From Bacillota bacterium (GTDB lineage Bacteria > Bacillota > Bacilli > Alicyclobacillales > SLC66), in contig JAJZCW010000003.1 of assembly GCA_021828865.1 (NCBI GenBank), positions 90,798 through 154,797 of the forward strand: a stretch of 64,000 nucleotides of DNA, written 5' to 3'. How positions within the stretch are numbered: the stretch's first letter is position 1; every line of letters starts with the position of its first letter. This document shows, piece by piece, positions 38,387 through 46,734 of this stretch. The notes beneath the pieces are model-generated. The model worked only from the letters and a program-made list of their open reading frames with translations, was not told where the DNA came from and made no database searches. The position numbers and the translations under genes are program-made.

Positions 38387-38392
38387 TTTTAA
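38387..38392. repeat. target-site duplication, right copy
   Basis: TTTTAA immediately outside the right inverted repeat, six bases before the tyvE stop codon; pairs with 36285-36290. Confidence 0.85.
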
Positions 38393-38398
38393 TATACA

Positions 38399-39430
38399 TT
38401 AATTATTTATGAAATTCTCCACTTCCCATCTAACCATTCTTAAGATTCCATCTAAAGCTTTAATCTTCGGTTCCCATTTTATTACCCTCTTGGCCTTCTC
38501 AATATCAGCTATAAACACTTTTTGATCACTTATACGAAAAGGTAAATTATTATATTCTAGAGTTTCATTAAGTTCTTGTTGCAAAATATCAAGTAGTTCA
38601 AGAACAGACAAACTATTCTCCAAACCTCCCCCAATATTAAAAGCATTGCCAATGGCTTTATCAGAGTATTTTATTGCATTCATATACAAATCCACCATAT
38701 CCTCAGCGTATAATACATCCCTAACTTGCTTTCCATCACCTGATATTGTAAAAGGTTGATGGGTTAAACCCTTATGTTTTTCCACTGCTTTTTGACAAAA
38801 CCAACCTATCCATCCTTGATCATAAGTAGCAAATTGCCGACTACCAAACATAGAGGAATGTCTAAATACTATCGTTCGCAAACCAAATATTCTAGCATAA
38901 TCTAACATATATTGATCAGCAGATCCCTTAGAACAACCATAGGGAGAATGAAAATTAAGAGGAGTTGATTCATTAAATCCATTTGGTTTTTCTATACAAA
39001 TATATCTAGTAGATCTTTCTTCATACGTATACTGTTGAAGGTCACCATAAACCTTATTAGTTGAGGAGTAAATTACAATTGATTCTGCTGAGTTATTTCG
39101 AACAGCTTCTAATAAATTTAGTGTCCCTACAGTATTAACCTCGAAATCAAGTAGTGGATTAATAATAGAAGTAGTCATGGCTACTTGACCGGCCAAATGA
39201 AAAATCACATCAGGTTGATTCAATCGAATACACTCAACGATATCTCTATAATTTCTAATATCACCATGGATGAATTGAAAATCTCCCTTATTTCTTAACC
39301 AATTTAAATTGTCAATTGCACCTGCTCTACTTAAATTATCAAATATAATTACACTATTATCTTCACCTAAAGCAGCGTGAGCTAAATTACTCCCCAAAAA
39401 ACCACATCCACCAGTAATTAACAACTTCAT
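38399..39430 (-). CDS. tyvE: CDP-paratose 2-epimerase (CDP-tyvelose synthase)
   Basis: An extended SDR enzyme of 343 residues that inverts C2 of CDP-paratose to give CDP-tyvelose. NAD-binding GGCGFLG is at residues 7-13, the catalytic YGCSK at 164-168. The diagnostic TyvE/RfbE segments are all present: DNLSRAGAIDNLNWL, HLAGQVAMTTSI, YSSTNKVYGDLQQY, FRHSSMFGSRQFATYDQGW. It is the last gene of the CDP-tyvelose set and follows the paratose synthase by four bases, as in Salmonella group D. No terminator is visible before the insertion sequence that starts 12 bases downstream. Confidence 0.92.
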   Translation of the reverse strand: MKLLITGGCGFLGSNLAHAALGEDNSVIIFDNLSRAGAIDNLNWLRNKGDFQFIHGDIRNYRDIVECIRLNQPDVIFHLAGQVAMTTSIINPLLDFEVNTVGTLNLLEAVRNNSAESIVIYSSTNKVYGDLQQYTYEERSTRYICIEKPNGFNESTPLNFHSPYGCSKGSADQYMLDYARIFGLRTIVFRHSSMFGSRQFATYDQGWIGWFCQKAVEKHKGLTHQPFTISGDGKQVRDVLYAEDMVDLYMNAIKYSDKAIGNAFNIGGGLENSLSVLELLDILQQELNETLEYNNLPFRISDQKVFIADIEKAKRVIKWEPKIKALDGILRMVRWEVENFINN

Positions 39431-39434
39431 AACC

Positions 39435-40301
39435 TTATCTACCTTTCAATATCTTAATTATACCGTCATTAATTAATACTTTCGGCGTCCAACCCAATTC
39501 TCTCAACTTAGAATTGTCAGCAACAATTAACATCTGTTCATTTTCTCTATATGGTAAGGCACCAAATTGTAATTCAATCGTACTACCAGATAAATATTTT
39601 ACAATATTCACGAAATCATGTATCGAAACAGGAACACCAGTACCAATTTCATAAGTGTGATATGATTTTGGTAACAATTTATATATGCCTAGTAATACCT
39701 GAAACGCATCTACGACATCGTCCACGTAAATAAAATCACGTTTTTGATTCCCTGGCGTCAATAATAATTTTTGGTCATTACGCATACAGCTTTCTATAAT
39801 ATATGTAGTAAATTTTGTAATATCATCTCCTGGGCCATATATATGCTGCAACTTTAAGTTTATAAACCGAACCAAATTATTACCCGCTAGCATCTTCCCC
39901 CATTCTGTAAACTGCTTTTTTGATAGAGAATAATAGTTAATAGTTTCATATAATACAGTGTCAGTGTTAAAAAAGACATCTATATTGAATGCTATTGCTG
40001 TATTTAGCAATGATATAGAATATTCTAAGTTGGTTTCGAAAACTCCATACCAACCTCCATCCTTACGACCGTAATTCGTCGCTGTATGAAACACCACATC
40101 AATATTAGGGTGATCCATGAACGGCTTCTCAATAGCGACAAGATCCATGTTGTACAAGGAAACTTGGTCCATAATTCTTTCAATCCGTTGAAAATTAGAT
40201 TTAGTCCTAACTAATAGAATAATATCGTAACCTAGAGCAACCCATTTTTCGGCAAGATGACTACCTAAAAATCCAGTACCTCCCGTTAAAAGTATTTTCA
40301 T
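39435..40301 (-). CDS. CDP-paratose synthase-like 4-ketoreductase (RfbS/RfbJ family)
   Basis: A 288-residue SDR protein related to CDP-abequose synthase and CDP-paratose synthase, which reduce the 4-keto group of CDP-3,6-dideoxy-4-ketoglucose. NAD(P)-binding TGGTGFLGSHLAEKW is at the N-terminus. The block NLKLQHIYGPGDDITKFTTY and TPGNQKRDFIYVDDVVDAF, then FGALPYRENEQMLIVADNSK, closely follow the RfbJ/RfbS pattern. Abequose and paratose synthases cannot be separated by eye; the adjacent tyvE argues for paratose. It overlaps rfbH by four bases (ATGA). Confidence 0.85.
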   Translation of the reverse strand: MKILLTGGTGFLGSHLAEKWVALGYDIILLVRTKSNFQRIERIMDQVSLYNMDLVAIEKPFMDHPNIDVVFHTATNYGRKDGGWYGVFETNLEYSISLLNTAIAFNIDVFFNTDTVLYETINYYSLSKKQFTEWGKMLAGNNLVRFINLKLQHIYGPGDDITKFTTYIIESCMRNDQKLLLTPGNQKRDFIYVDDVVDAFQVLLGIYKLLPKSYHTYEIGTGVPVSIHDFVNIVKYLSGSTIELQFGALPYRENEQMLIVADNSKLRELGWTPKVLINDGIIKILKGR

Positions 40302-41614
40302 TTTTCTATATATCTTTCAATTAAATAAATAACATAGTTTAATTTTACTTCTGTCATCCCTGGATAGACCCCCAACCAAAAACTATTTTGCATGATCAAA
40401 TCTGTATTTGTTAATTCATTGACAACCCTGTAACCTTGATCTAATTGTCTAATTTCGTTAAAACAGGGTTGTCGAATCAAATTTCCAGCAAAAAGCATCC
40501 GAGTTTGAACACCATGCGACTCAAGATATTCAACAATATGCTTACGAGAAAAAAAAGCTCCCGGACGTAAAGTTAACATGAATCCAAACCAACTGGGATC
40601 AGAAAACTCAGTCGCCTCAGGTAAAATAAAAACATCCTCAAATTTTGTCAAATTATGTCGATAATATTGCCAGTTTCTTTTTCTTGCCGCAATAAAATAT
40701 GGCAATTTATCTAACTGTGCACAACCAATTGCCGCCTGCATATCGGTAACTTTCAAGTTGTATCCAAAATGCGAATAAACATATTTATGATCATATCCTT
40801 CAGGCAGTTCCCCATACTTTCTATCAAACCGATGGCCACATGTATTATCTCGACCTGATTGACAAAAACAATCACGTCCCCAATCGCGTAACGATAGAAT
40901 AACTCTCGAAAGCTTTACATTATTTGTATAAACGGCACCGCCTTCCCCCATTGTCATATGATGGGGAGGATAGAAACTACTTGTTCCAATATCTCCAAAC
41001 GTACCAGTGTAATGCCCTCCGTAAGTAGACCCAAGTGCGTCACAATTATCTTCAATCAACCACAGTCCATGTTGTTCACAAAATGACTTCACAGCATCTA
41101 AATTAAAAGGATTCCCCAAGGTATGTGCTAGCATAACTGCTTTTGTCCGCTCACTCCATGCCTCTTCTAATTGTGTCACATCAATATTAGCCGTCTTCAA
41201 ATCCACATCAACAAACACTGGAACCGCTCCGTATTGAATAATTGGAGCAACAGTCGTTGGGAATCCAGCTGCTACCGTGATCACCTCATCTCCCCGATTT
41301 ATCTTTCGATCACCTAATTGGTCCGAAGTCAAAGCCATAAAAGCTAAAAGATTGGCAGACGAACCAGAATTAACCAGAAAACAATATTTTACCCCAAGAA
41401 ACTCTGAAAATCTCTTTTCAAATTCTTTAGAATATCTACCAAAAGTTAACCAAAAATCCAAAGCAGAATCGACTAGATTCGTCATCTCATTTGAATCAAA
41501 AACACGACCAGCATATGGAACCGGAGTCATTCCGGGAATAAATTCAGACGATTCCTCAAAACTTTCATTATAGTATGCCTGTACTTTTTGAAGAATTTCC
41601 TGACGTAATTCCAT
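40298..41614 (-). CDS. rfbH: CDP-4-keto-6-deoxy-D-glucose 3-dehydrase (E1)
   Basis: A PMP- and iron-sulfur-dependent dehydrase of the DegT family, which removes the C3 hydroxyl. The usual lysine is replaced by histidine in SFYPPHHMTMGEGGA. The special [2Fe-2S] motif C-x57-C-x1-C-x7-C is exact: Cys of EDNCDALGS, then RDWGRDCFCQSGRDNTCGHR. The ATG at 41614 (MELRQEILQKV, 438 residues) has AAGGG. A TTG at 41632 has a stronger GAGGGGAG directly after the rfbG stop and is an alternative. E1 needs a reductase partner (E3, RfbI), which is not found in this window. Confidence 0.93.
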   Translation of the reverse strand: MELRQEILQKVQAYYNESFEESSEFIPGMTPVPYAGRVFDSNEMTNLVDSALDFWLTFGRYSKEFEKRFSEFLGVKYCFLVNSGSSANLLAFMALTSDQLGDRKINRGDEVITVAAGFPTTVAPIIQYGAVPVFVDVDLKTANIDVTQLEEAWSERTKAVMLAHTLGNPFNLDAVKSFCEQHGLWLIEDNCDALGSTYGGHYTGTFGDIGTSSFYPPHHMTMGEGGAVYTNNVKLSRVILSLRDWGRDCFCQSGRDNTCGHRFDRKYGELPEGYDHKYVYSHFGYNLKVTDMQAAIGCAQLDKLPYFIAARKRNWQYYRHNLTKFEDVFILPEATEFSDPSWFGFMLTLRPGAFFSRKHIVEYLESHGVQTRMLFAGNLIRQPCFNEIRQLDQGYRVVNELTNTDLIMQNSFWLGVYPGMTEVKLNYVIYLIERYIEK

Positions 41615-41642
41615 TTGCTTACCCTTGTTCAATAAGCTCCCC

Positions 41643-42758
41643 TCACTTCTCTGCAGCCCATGAAATTCTTTTCCTTTTAGCTTCAATAATATAATTTTCA
41701 ATATCCTTTATTGTCCTATCCTTCATATCTTTTGATGTGTGATAAAAATCCTTGTACCAATGGACAGAACGTTCTATAGATGTTTGAACATCATATACCG
41801 GCTCCCAATTAAGTAAATTAATTGTTTTACTGCAATCTAATTTTAAATATTTAGCTTCATAAATAGGGTTCACATTAGATTCTTCTTCTTTCCAATTTCC
41901 AGTTCCCCATGCTTGAATAGCATATTCAACTAATTTTTTAACAGGAAGATTACTTTGTGAAGATGGCCCAAAGTTCCAAGCCTCATCAAATCCATGCCCC
42001 CCAGTCCATAGGCGATATGCAAGCCACAAATATCCGGATAATGGCTCTAACACATGTTGCCACGGTCTAATTGCATTAGGATTTCTGATCACTATAGGTG
42101 TATTGATTGACAAAGAACGCACAATATCAGGGATAATGCGGTCTAGTGCCCAATCTCCTCCGCCAATCACATTCCCTGCTCGGGCAGTTGCAATTAGAGG
42201 GCTGTCACTTATAGTGAAAAATGAATGACGATACGCCGCCGTCACAATCTCTGAACAACTTTTGCTCGAACTATAAGGATCAAATCCCCCCAAAGGATCA
42301 TTCTCACGATAAGCATAGTCCCATTCTTGATTCTCATAGCATTTGTCACTCGTAACATTGATTACAACCCGCGTATTAGGCAAAAATCTCGTAGATTCAA
42401 GTATATTGACTGTTCCCATCACATTAGTTTCATAGGTCATTCTCGTTTCATTATAAGACATTCTAACAATCGGCTGAGCTGCTAAATGAAAAACAATATC
42501 AGGTTGAAAGTTGATCATTGTTGATTTCAAACGTTCGAAGTCGCGTATATCTCCAATTTGGTGACCTATTTCATGTTTAAGATCAAGTAACTGGAATAGA
42601 TTTGGGGTTGTAATAGGATCCAAAGCATACCCCATTACCTCAGCGCCCATAAGACGAAGCCATAGGCTCATCCATGCTCCTTTGAATCCTGTATGACCTG
42701 TTATAAAAACTCGCTTTCCAAAATAAAATTCACTCAATAATCCACTTTGACTCTTCAT
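41643..42758 (-). CDS. rfbG: CDP-glucose 4,6-dehydratase
   Basis: An SDR enzyme making CDP-4-keto-6-deoxyglucose, about 371 residues. It has NAD-binding FITGHTGFKGAWMSLWLRLM near the N-terminus, the family marker NVTSDKCYENQEWDYAYREN, the catalytic YxxxK as DPYSSSKSCSE, and ARAGNVIGGGDWALDRIIPD. The ATG at 42758 overlaps the rfbF stop (ATGA) and has GGGAAA upstream; a GTG at 42779 is an alternative. Second step of the CDP-dideoxyhexose pathway. Confidence 0.94.
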   Translation of the reverse strand: MKSQSGLLSEFYFGKRVFITGHTGFKGAWMSLWLRLMGAEVMGYALDPITTPNLFQLLDLKHEIGHQIGDIRDFERLKSTMINFQPDIVFHLAAQPIVRMSYNETRMTYETNVMGTVNILESTRFLPNTRVVINVTSDKCYENQEWDYAYRENDPLGGFDPYSSSKSCSEIVTAAYRHSFFTISDSPLIATARAGNVIGGGDWALDRIIPDIVRSLSINTPIVIRNPNAIRPWQHVLEPLSGYLWLAYRLWTGGHGFDEAWNFGPSSQSNLPVKKLVEYAIQAWGTGNWKEEESNVNPIYEAKYLKLDCSKTINLLNWEPVYDVQTSIERSVHWYKDFYHTSKDMKDRTIKDIENYIIEAKRKRISWAAEK

Positions 42759-43534
42759 TGTATTTCCCAAATTTTCCACGGAGCTTTACCAGTATTCCAT
42801 AATTCTTCGAGTAAATTCTTTTCACGTAAAGTATCCATTGGTTGCCAAAAACCTTTGTGTTTAAAAGCATTTAGTTCCCCCTCTAAAGAAAGTTTTTGTA
42901 ATGGCTCTTGTTCAAAAACTGTGGAATCACCTGCAATATAGTCAAATACCTCTGGCTCTAGCACAAAAAAACCACCATTTATCCAAGCTCCATCCCCATC
43001 AGGTTTTTCCTGAAATGATTTTATAGTTGCATCATCTTCAAACTGCAGAGCACCAAATCTACCCAATGGTTGAACTGCTGTAACAGTAGCTATCTTTCCA
43101 AGAGAATAATGAAATTCAAGTAATTGATTGATATTTATATCAGCCAATCCATCTCCATACGTTAGCATGAAAGCTTCATTACCAATATAATTTTTAATTT
43201 TTTTGATCCTTCCTCCTGTCATTGTTTGTTGCCCTGTATCAACCAATGTCACTCGCCATGATTCTGATTTATTTTGATGAATTTCAATTCTTTGAGTTTT
43301 AATATCAAAAGTAACATCGCAATGATGCAAAAAATAATTATAAAAATACTCTTTAATTAAATAACCTTTATATCCAAGGCAAATGATAAAATCATTAAAC
43401 CCATAATAGCTATATATTTTCATAATGTGCCATAGAATAGGGTATTCTCCTATTTCAATCATTGGTTTAGGTTTAATATTTGTTTCCTCAGAAATACGTG
43501 ATCCATATCCACCAGCTAATATTACAACATACAT
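42755..43534 (-). CDS. rfbF: glucose-1-phosphate cytidylyltransferase
   Basis: Makes CDP-glucose from CTP and glucose 1-phosphate, the first step to CDP-3,6-dideoxyhexoses. The 259-residue protein starts MYVVILAGGYGSRISEETN, with the sugar nucleotidyltransferase loop, and has KPMIEIGEYPILWHIMKIYS, LTYGDGLADININQLL and WINGGFFVLEPEVFDYI, which are typical of RfbF. It is the first gene of the CDP-tyvelose set, 30 bases after the large glycosyltransferase gene. Confidence 0.95.
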   Translation of the reverse strand: MYVVILAGGYGSRISEETNIKPKPMIEIGEYPILWHIMKIYSYYGFNDFIICLGYKGYLIKEYFYNYFLHHCDVTFDIKTQRIEIHQNKSESWRVTLVDTGQQTMTGGRIKKIKNYIGNEAFMLTYGDGLADININQLLEFHYSLGKIATVTAVQPLGRFGALQFEDDATIKSFQEKPDGDGAWINGGFFVLEPEVFDYIAGDSTVFEQEPLQKLSLEGELNAFKHKGFWQPMDTLREKNLLEELWNTGKAPWKIWEIQ

Positions 43535-43563
43535 TTTCTCACCTCATATAAAGTAAGGTTATT

Positions 43564-45783
43564 TTAAACATAAAAATATACAGTTTCATTCAGATGTTCC
43601 ACATAGGCAACCAACTCAAAACAGTGATTTTCAAAATTATAATCACAAAAAAACAACTCTGCCAAAATAACAATAATATTTTTAACAGTCACAGCTGGAA
43701 TTAAATCAGTATATTTTTTTTGTATATGATGAGTATAGCTTATTAAATAGTCAATATAAGTTCTTTTAATTTCTAATGATTTCAAATCCCAACTCGTTAT
43801 AAATTCAATAAAAACATCTATATATTTATACATTTCTGTCTCTTCCATATAGTGCAATGAGTAATTATCTCGATATATTCCTTCACTTAACCTTTGCAAG
43901 GAAACGGAGTCCGGATAAATAATCAAACCAAATTCAAGCATTTTAACAGCAAGCTTAAAATTATTGTATTTTAATGATAGTTCAATTTCTAAAATTATTT
44001 GTCTTACAGTAAGATAAAATCTTCTAGACGATCTTAACCAATCCAGTGCTCTTTCATTATTTCCTATTGCCATCATTTTTCTTGAATTAAATATGCATTC
44101 ATCATTTGTTTCTCCTTTCCAATCAACCATATAAAGAATATTCTCCATAGGGGTAAATTCAATTATATTAATAATCTTTTCTCTGTTATATGCGTACGGC
44201 AATAATTTAATTAAAATATTCTTTGTGTTCATTGCTAACAATTCATAAATAAGGGGCATAATATCAAACTGAAATATCCCATCACTACTATTAACTGAAG
44301 CAAGAACTCTCAATAGATATATCCCATTTGAGAAATTACTTAATATTTTAGCTCCCTCTTTTATGTTCCCTATATCTAACAAATATAATCCAAACATAAA
44401 AATATTATCGCTTGTTGGATATGCATTTAAGTACTCTATCATTTCTCTAATTCCTTTAATCCTATGTAAAATCATTTTTGCCATTATAATTTTAGATTTT
44501 CCCACAATAGGAGAATCTATATATATATCCAAAAATCGATTTATAACTAAGTTTGCATTTTCAAATTCGTTTAAACAGTAATAATATACATAATTTTCAT
44601 AAGAAGTTGGATCCTTTATTTTAGTTTCTATCTTGTTGTATAATTCTTTGGGATTATTAAAATATTTTGCAATAGCAAATTTAATAATATCATCTGATAT
44701 TCTTTCATCTTCAGAAAATGCACGATAATAATATTCTGAAGCTGTAATCTTGTCCCCTAGTTTCAACCATACTTCACCTAAAAATAACAAGGAGAATTTT
44801 CCGCCTAGCCTATCCATGTCCCACAAATATGGAAGTGAATTATCATTAATTTCTTCATAAATCTTCAAATATTTTAACGCTCTTACAAAGTCGTTATCTT
44901 CTATCGTTTTGAAGCAAAGTCTTGATTCTGGATTTGTTAATAATTTACTCGGGTGAATATTTAATGATTTTGGACTAATAATATATTCTATGTATACTTG
45001 CTTCATTGCTGATTTCACAGCATTTTCAGAATATCCATAATTCAATAATTCCCGGAAGATTGACGAAATCCCCTCTACAAAAATGTGCTCACTCTCAGTT
45101 CTGCTAAATCTAACATTTCCTGATCTATTCATTACAATGGGGTCTGTAATATATATAATTTTAGTAGTATTTGCGAGCCCATAATAAATTGAAAACACAT
45201 TAGGAAAAAAAGTATCAAAGAATTTAGATCTAGTTTTATAGTCAGCTTTTAAAAATATATTTCTTTTTATTATTACTGTTGATATGTATCCAACTAATAC
45301 GCCGAATGTTTCCAGGAAATCGTTTTTTGTTCTAAAAATCATATCTCTCGCAATTCTTGAATACCCAGATATACTATGTATTTGATTCATTTCTTTATTC
45401 CATATTGAATTATTGCAATGAATCAAGTCATAATTGTCTTTAATTAAATTGACTATATTATTAATTGCCCTGGGTTCAATTTTATCATCATCCCCAATGA
45501 TCCATATATATTCACCCTTTGCCATAGATGCAACTATATAAAAGTTCTTTGAAATTCCTAAGTTTTCATTATTCACATGGTAACTAATCCAGTTATATTT
45601 TTGTCTTAAATTTTCAATCAATTCCCGTGTATTATCAGTACTACAATTATCAGAGATAACAACTTCAGTCATATCTTCATATCCAACTATTGAAACAGAA
45701 ATACTATCAACCAATTCTTTTAAATAGGCTGATCTGTTATAAGTAGGTATACAAATTGATAATAATATTTCCTCTTGATCCAA
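43564..45783 (-). CDS. large glycosyltransferase with RfbV-like (abequosyltransferase) N-terminal domain
   Basis: A 739-residue protein. The first ~270 residues are a GT2 domain like Salmonella RfbV: SICIPTYNRSAYLKELVDSI, VVISDNCSTDNTRELIE, NENLGISKNFYIVASMAKGE, then the metal motif IIGDDDKIE, and YISTVIIKRNIF. The other ~450 residues have a helical, TPR-like look (KYLKIYEEINDNSLPYLWDM and similar repeats) and are not recognised. The TTG at 45783 with AGAGG eight bases upstream is preferred to ATG 45804. Its place directly before rfbFGH suggests it adds the dideoxyhexose; this is inference. Strongly AT-rich codon use. Confidence 0.8.
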   Translation of the reverse strand: MDQEEILLSICIPTYNRSAYLKELVDSISVSIVGYEDMTEVVISDNCSTDNTRELIENLRQKYNWISYHVNNENLGISKNFYIVASMAKGEYIWIIGDDDKIEPRAINNIVNLIKDNYDLIHCNNSIWNKEMNQIHSISGYSRIARDMIFRTKNDFLETFGVLVGYISTVIIKRNIFLKADYKTRSKFFDTFFPNVFSIYYGLANTTKIIYITDPIVMNRSGNVRFSRTESEHIFVEGISSIFRELLNYGYSENAVKSAMKQVYIEYIISPKSLNIHPSKLLTNPESRLCFKTIEDNDFVRALKYLKIYEEINDNSLPYLWDMDRLGGKFSLLFLGEVWLKLGDKITASEYYYRAFSEDERISDDIIKFAIAKYFNNPKELYNKIETKIKDPTSYENYVYYYCLNEFENANLVINRFLDIYIDSPIVGKSKIIMAKMILHRIKGIREMIEYLNAYPTSDNIFMFGLYLLDIGNIKEGAKILSNFSNGIYLLRVLASVNSSDGIFQFDIMPLIYELLAMNTKNILIKLLPYAYNREKIINIIEFTPMENILYMVDWKGETNDECIFNSRKMMAIGNNERALDWLRSSRRFYLTVRQIILEIELSLKYNNFKLAVKMLEFGLIIYPDSVSLQRLSEGIYRDNYSLHYMEETEMYKYIDVFIEFITSWDLKSLEIKRTYIDYLISYTHHIQKKYTDLIPAVTVKNIIVILAELFFCDYNFENHCFELVAYVEHLNETVYFYV

Positions 45784-45865
45784 TTTTAAAACCTCTATTC
45801 TCATACTAATATCAAAGCCAATATTAGATGTAAGTTTGATTTTATGAATTTAATTATAAAAATAC

Positions 45866-46666
45866 TCACTTATTATTTAATTTTTTAATAATCCATTCGT
45901 CTTCCTCCGAGTGAAAACAAACATAATTGTTTCCGAAGTCATGTGGTATATAATCCAAATCAACCAAATACTTAAATAACTCATCCTGATTATTTTTTAT
46001 TTTTTCTATAAAAATACACGGTTTGAAGTTCATGATTGTATTTCGAGCCCCATTTAATACTTTTAACTCCATTCCTTCAACATCTATTTTTAAGAAATCT
46101 AATCTACTAAATCCCATAGAGTCAACACTTGTTTTGGGAATTATTTGACCTCTTCCACTTTCGTAATTAAGTTGCTGGCCAATATCTTCAGTAACCTTCA
46201 ATTTCTCAATCTCAACACTTCCGAAACTAGACGGTTGCAAATAATTAATAATCGGTATTTCAAGAATACCAGGAGAGTCCGAGACAGCTGCCCATGTTAC
46301 CTTTACATTAAATAAATTATTTAATGCAACATTACCGGCAAGAGCATAGAAAATCCTTTCCTGAGCTTCAAACGCATATAAGGAACCCCAACCCATCATA
46401 AATCTACCCCATGAAATTGTATTAACTCCTATATTTGCTCCACAGTCTATTGCGACTATCCCACTCCCCCTAATCTGACTATACAATTGAAGAATTTTAT
46501 ATCCTAAATTAATTTCGTCATTATCGTACATACTAGTTTCGAATAGTTGGTGCCCTACGCCGTATATGCCATCATTGTTTCTCCAATAATCATTTTTATT
46601 TACAATCATACTTCCAACATCAGTTGATAATAGAACAAATGCATTTTTCTTTGGTAATAAGTTCAT
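45866..46666 (-). CDS. FkbM-family SAM-dependent methyltransferase
   Basis: A 266-residue protein of the FkbM type, methylating sugar hydroxyls in polysaccharide and antibiotic pathways. Motif I is VAIDCGANIGVNTISWGRFM (about residues 70-89), then AFEAQERIFYALAGNVALNN and the post-motif LDFLKIDVEGMELKVLNGAR (about residues 193-212). ATG 46666 has AGGGGTG upstream. It lies between the GT9 gene and the RfbV-like gene, so it probably caps or decorates the same glycan; O-methylation is inference. Confidence 0.85.
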   Translation of the reverse strand: MNLLPKKNAFVLLSTDVGSMIVNKNDYWRNNDGIYGVGHQLFETSMYDNDEINLGYKILQLYSQIRGSGIVAIDCGANIGVNTISWGRFMMGWGSLYAFEAQERIFYALAGNVALNNLFNVKVTWAAVSDSPGILEIPIINYLQPSSFGSVEIEKLKVTEDIGQQLNYESGRGQIIPKTSVDSMGFSRLDFLKIDVEGMELKVLNGARNTIMNFKPCIFIEKIKNNQDELFKYLVDLDYIPHDFGNNYVCFHSEEDEWIIKKLNNK

Positions 46667-46734
46667 ACCATCACCCCTCAAAAGTTAATCAGTAATATTC
46701 AAGCCTAATTTTGATTATTCATGAAAGAACATGC

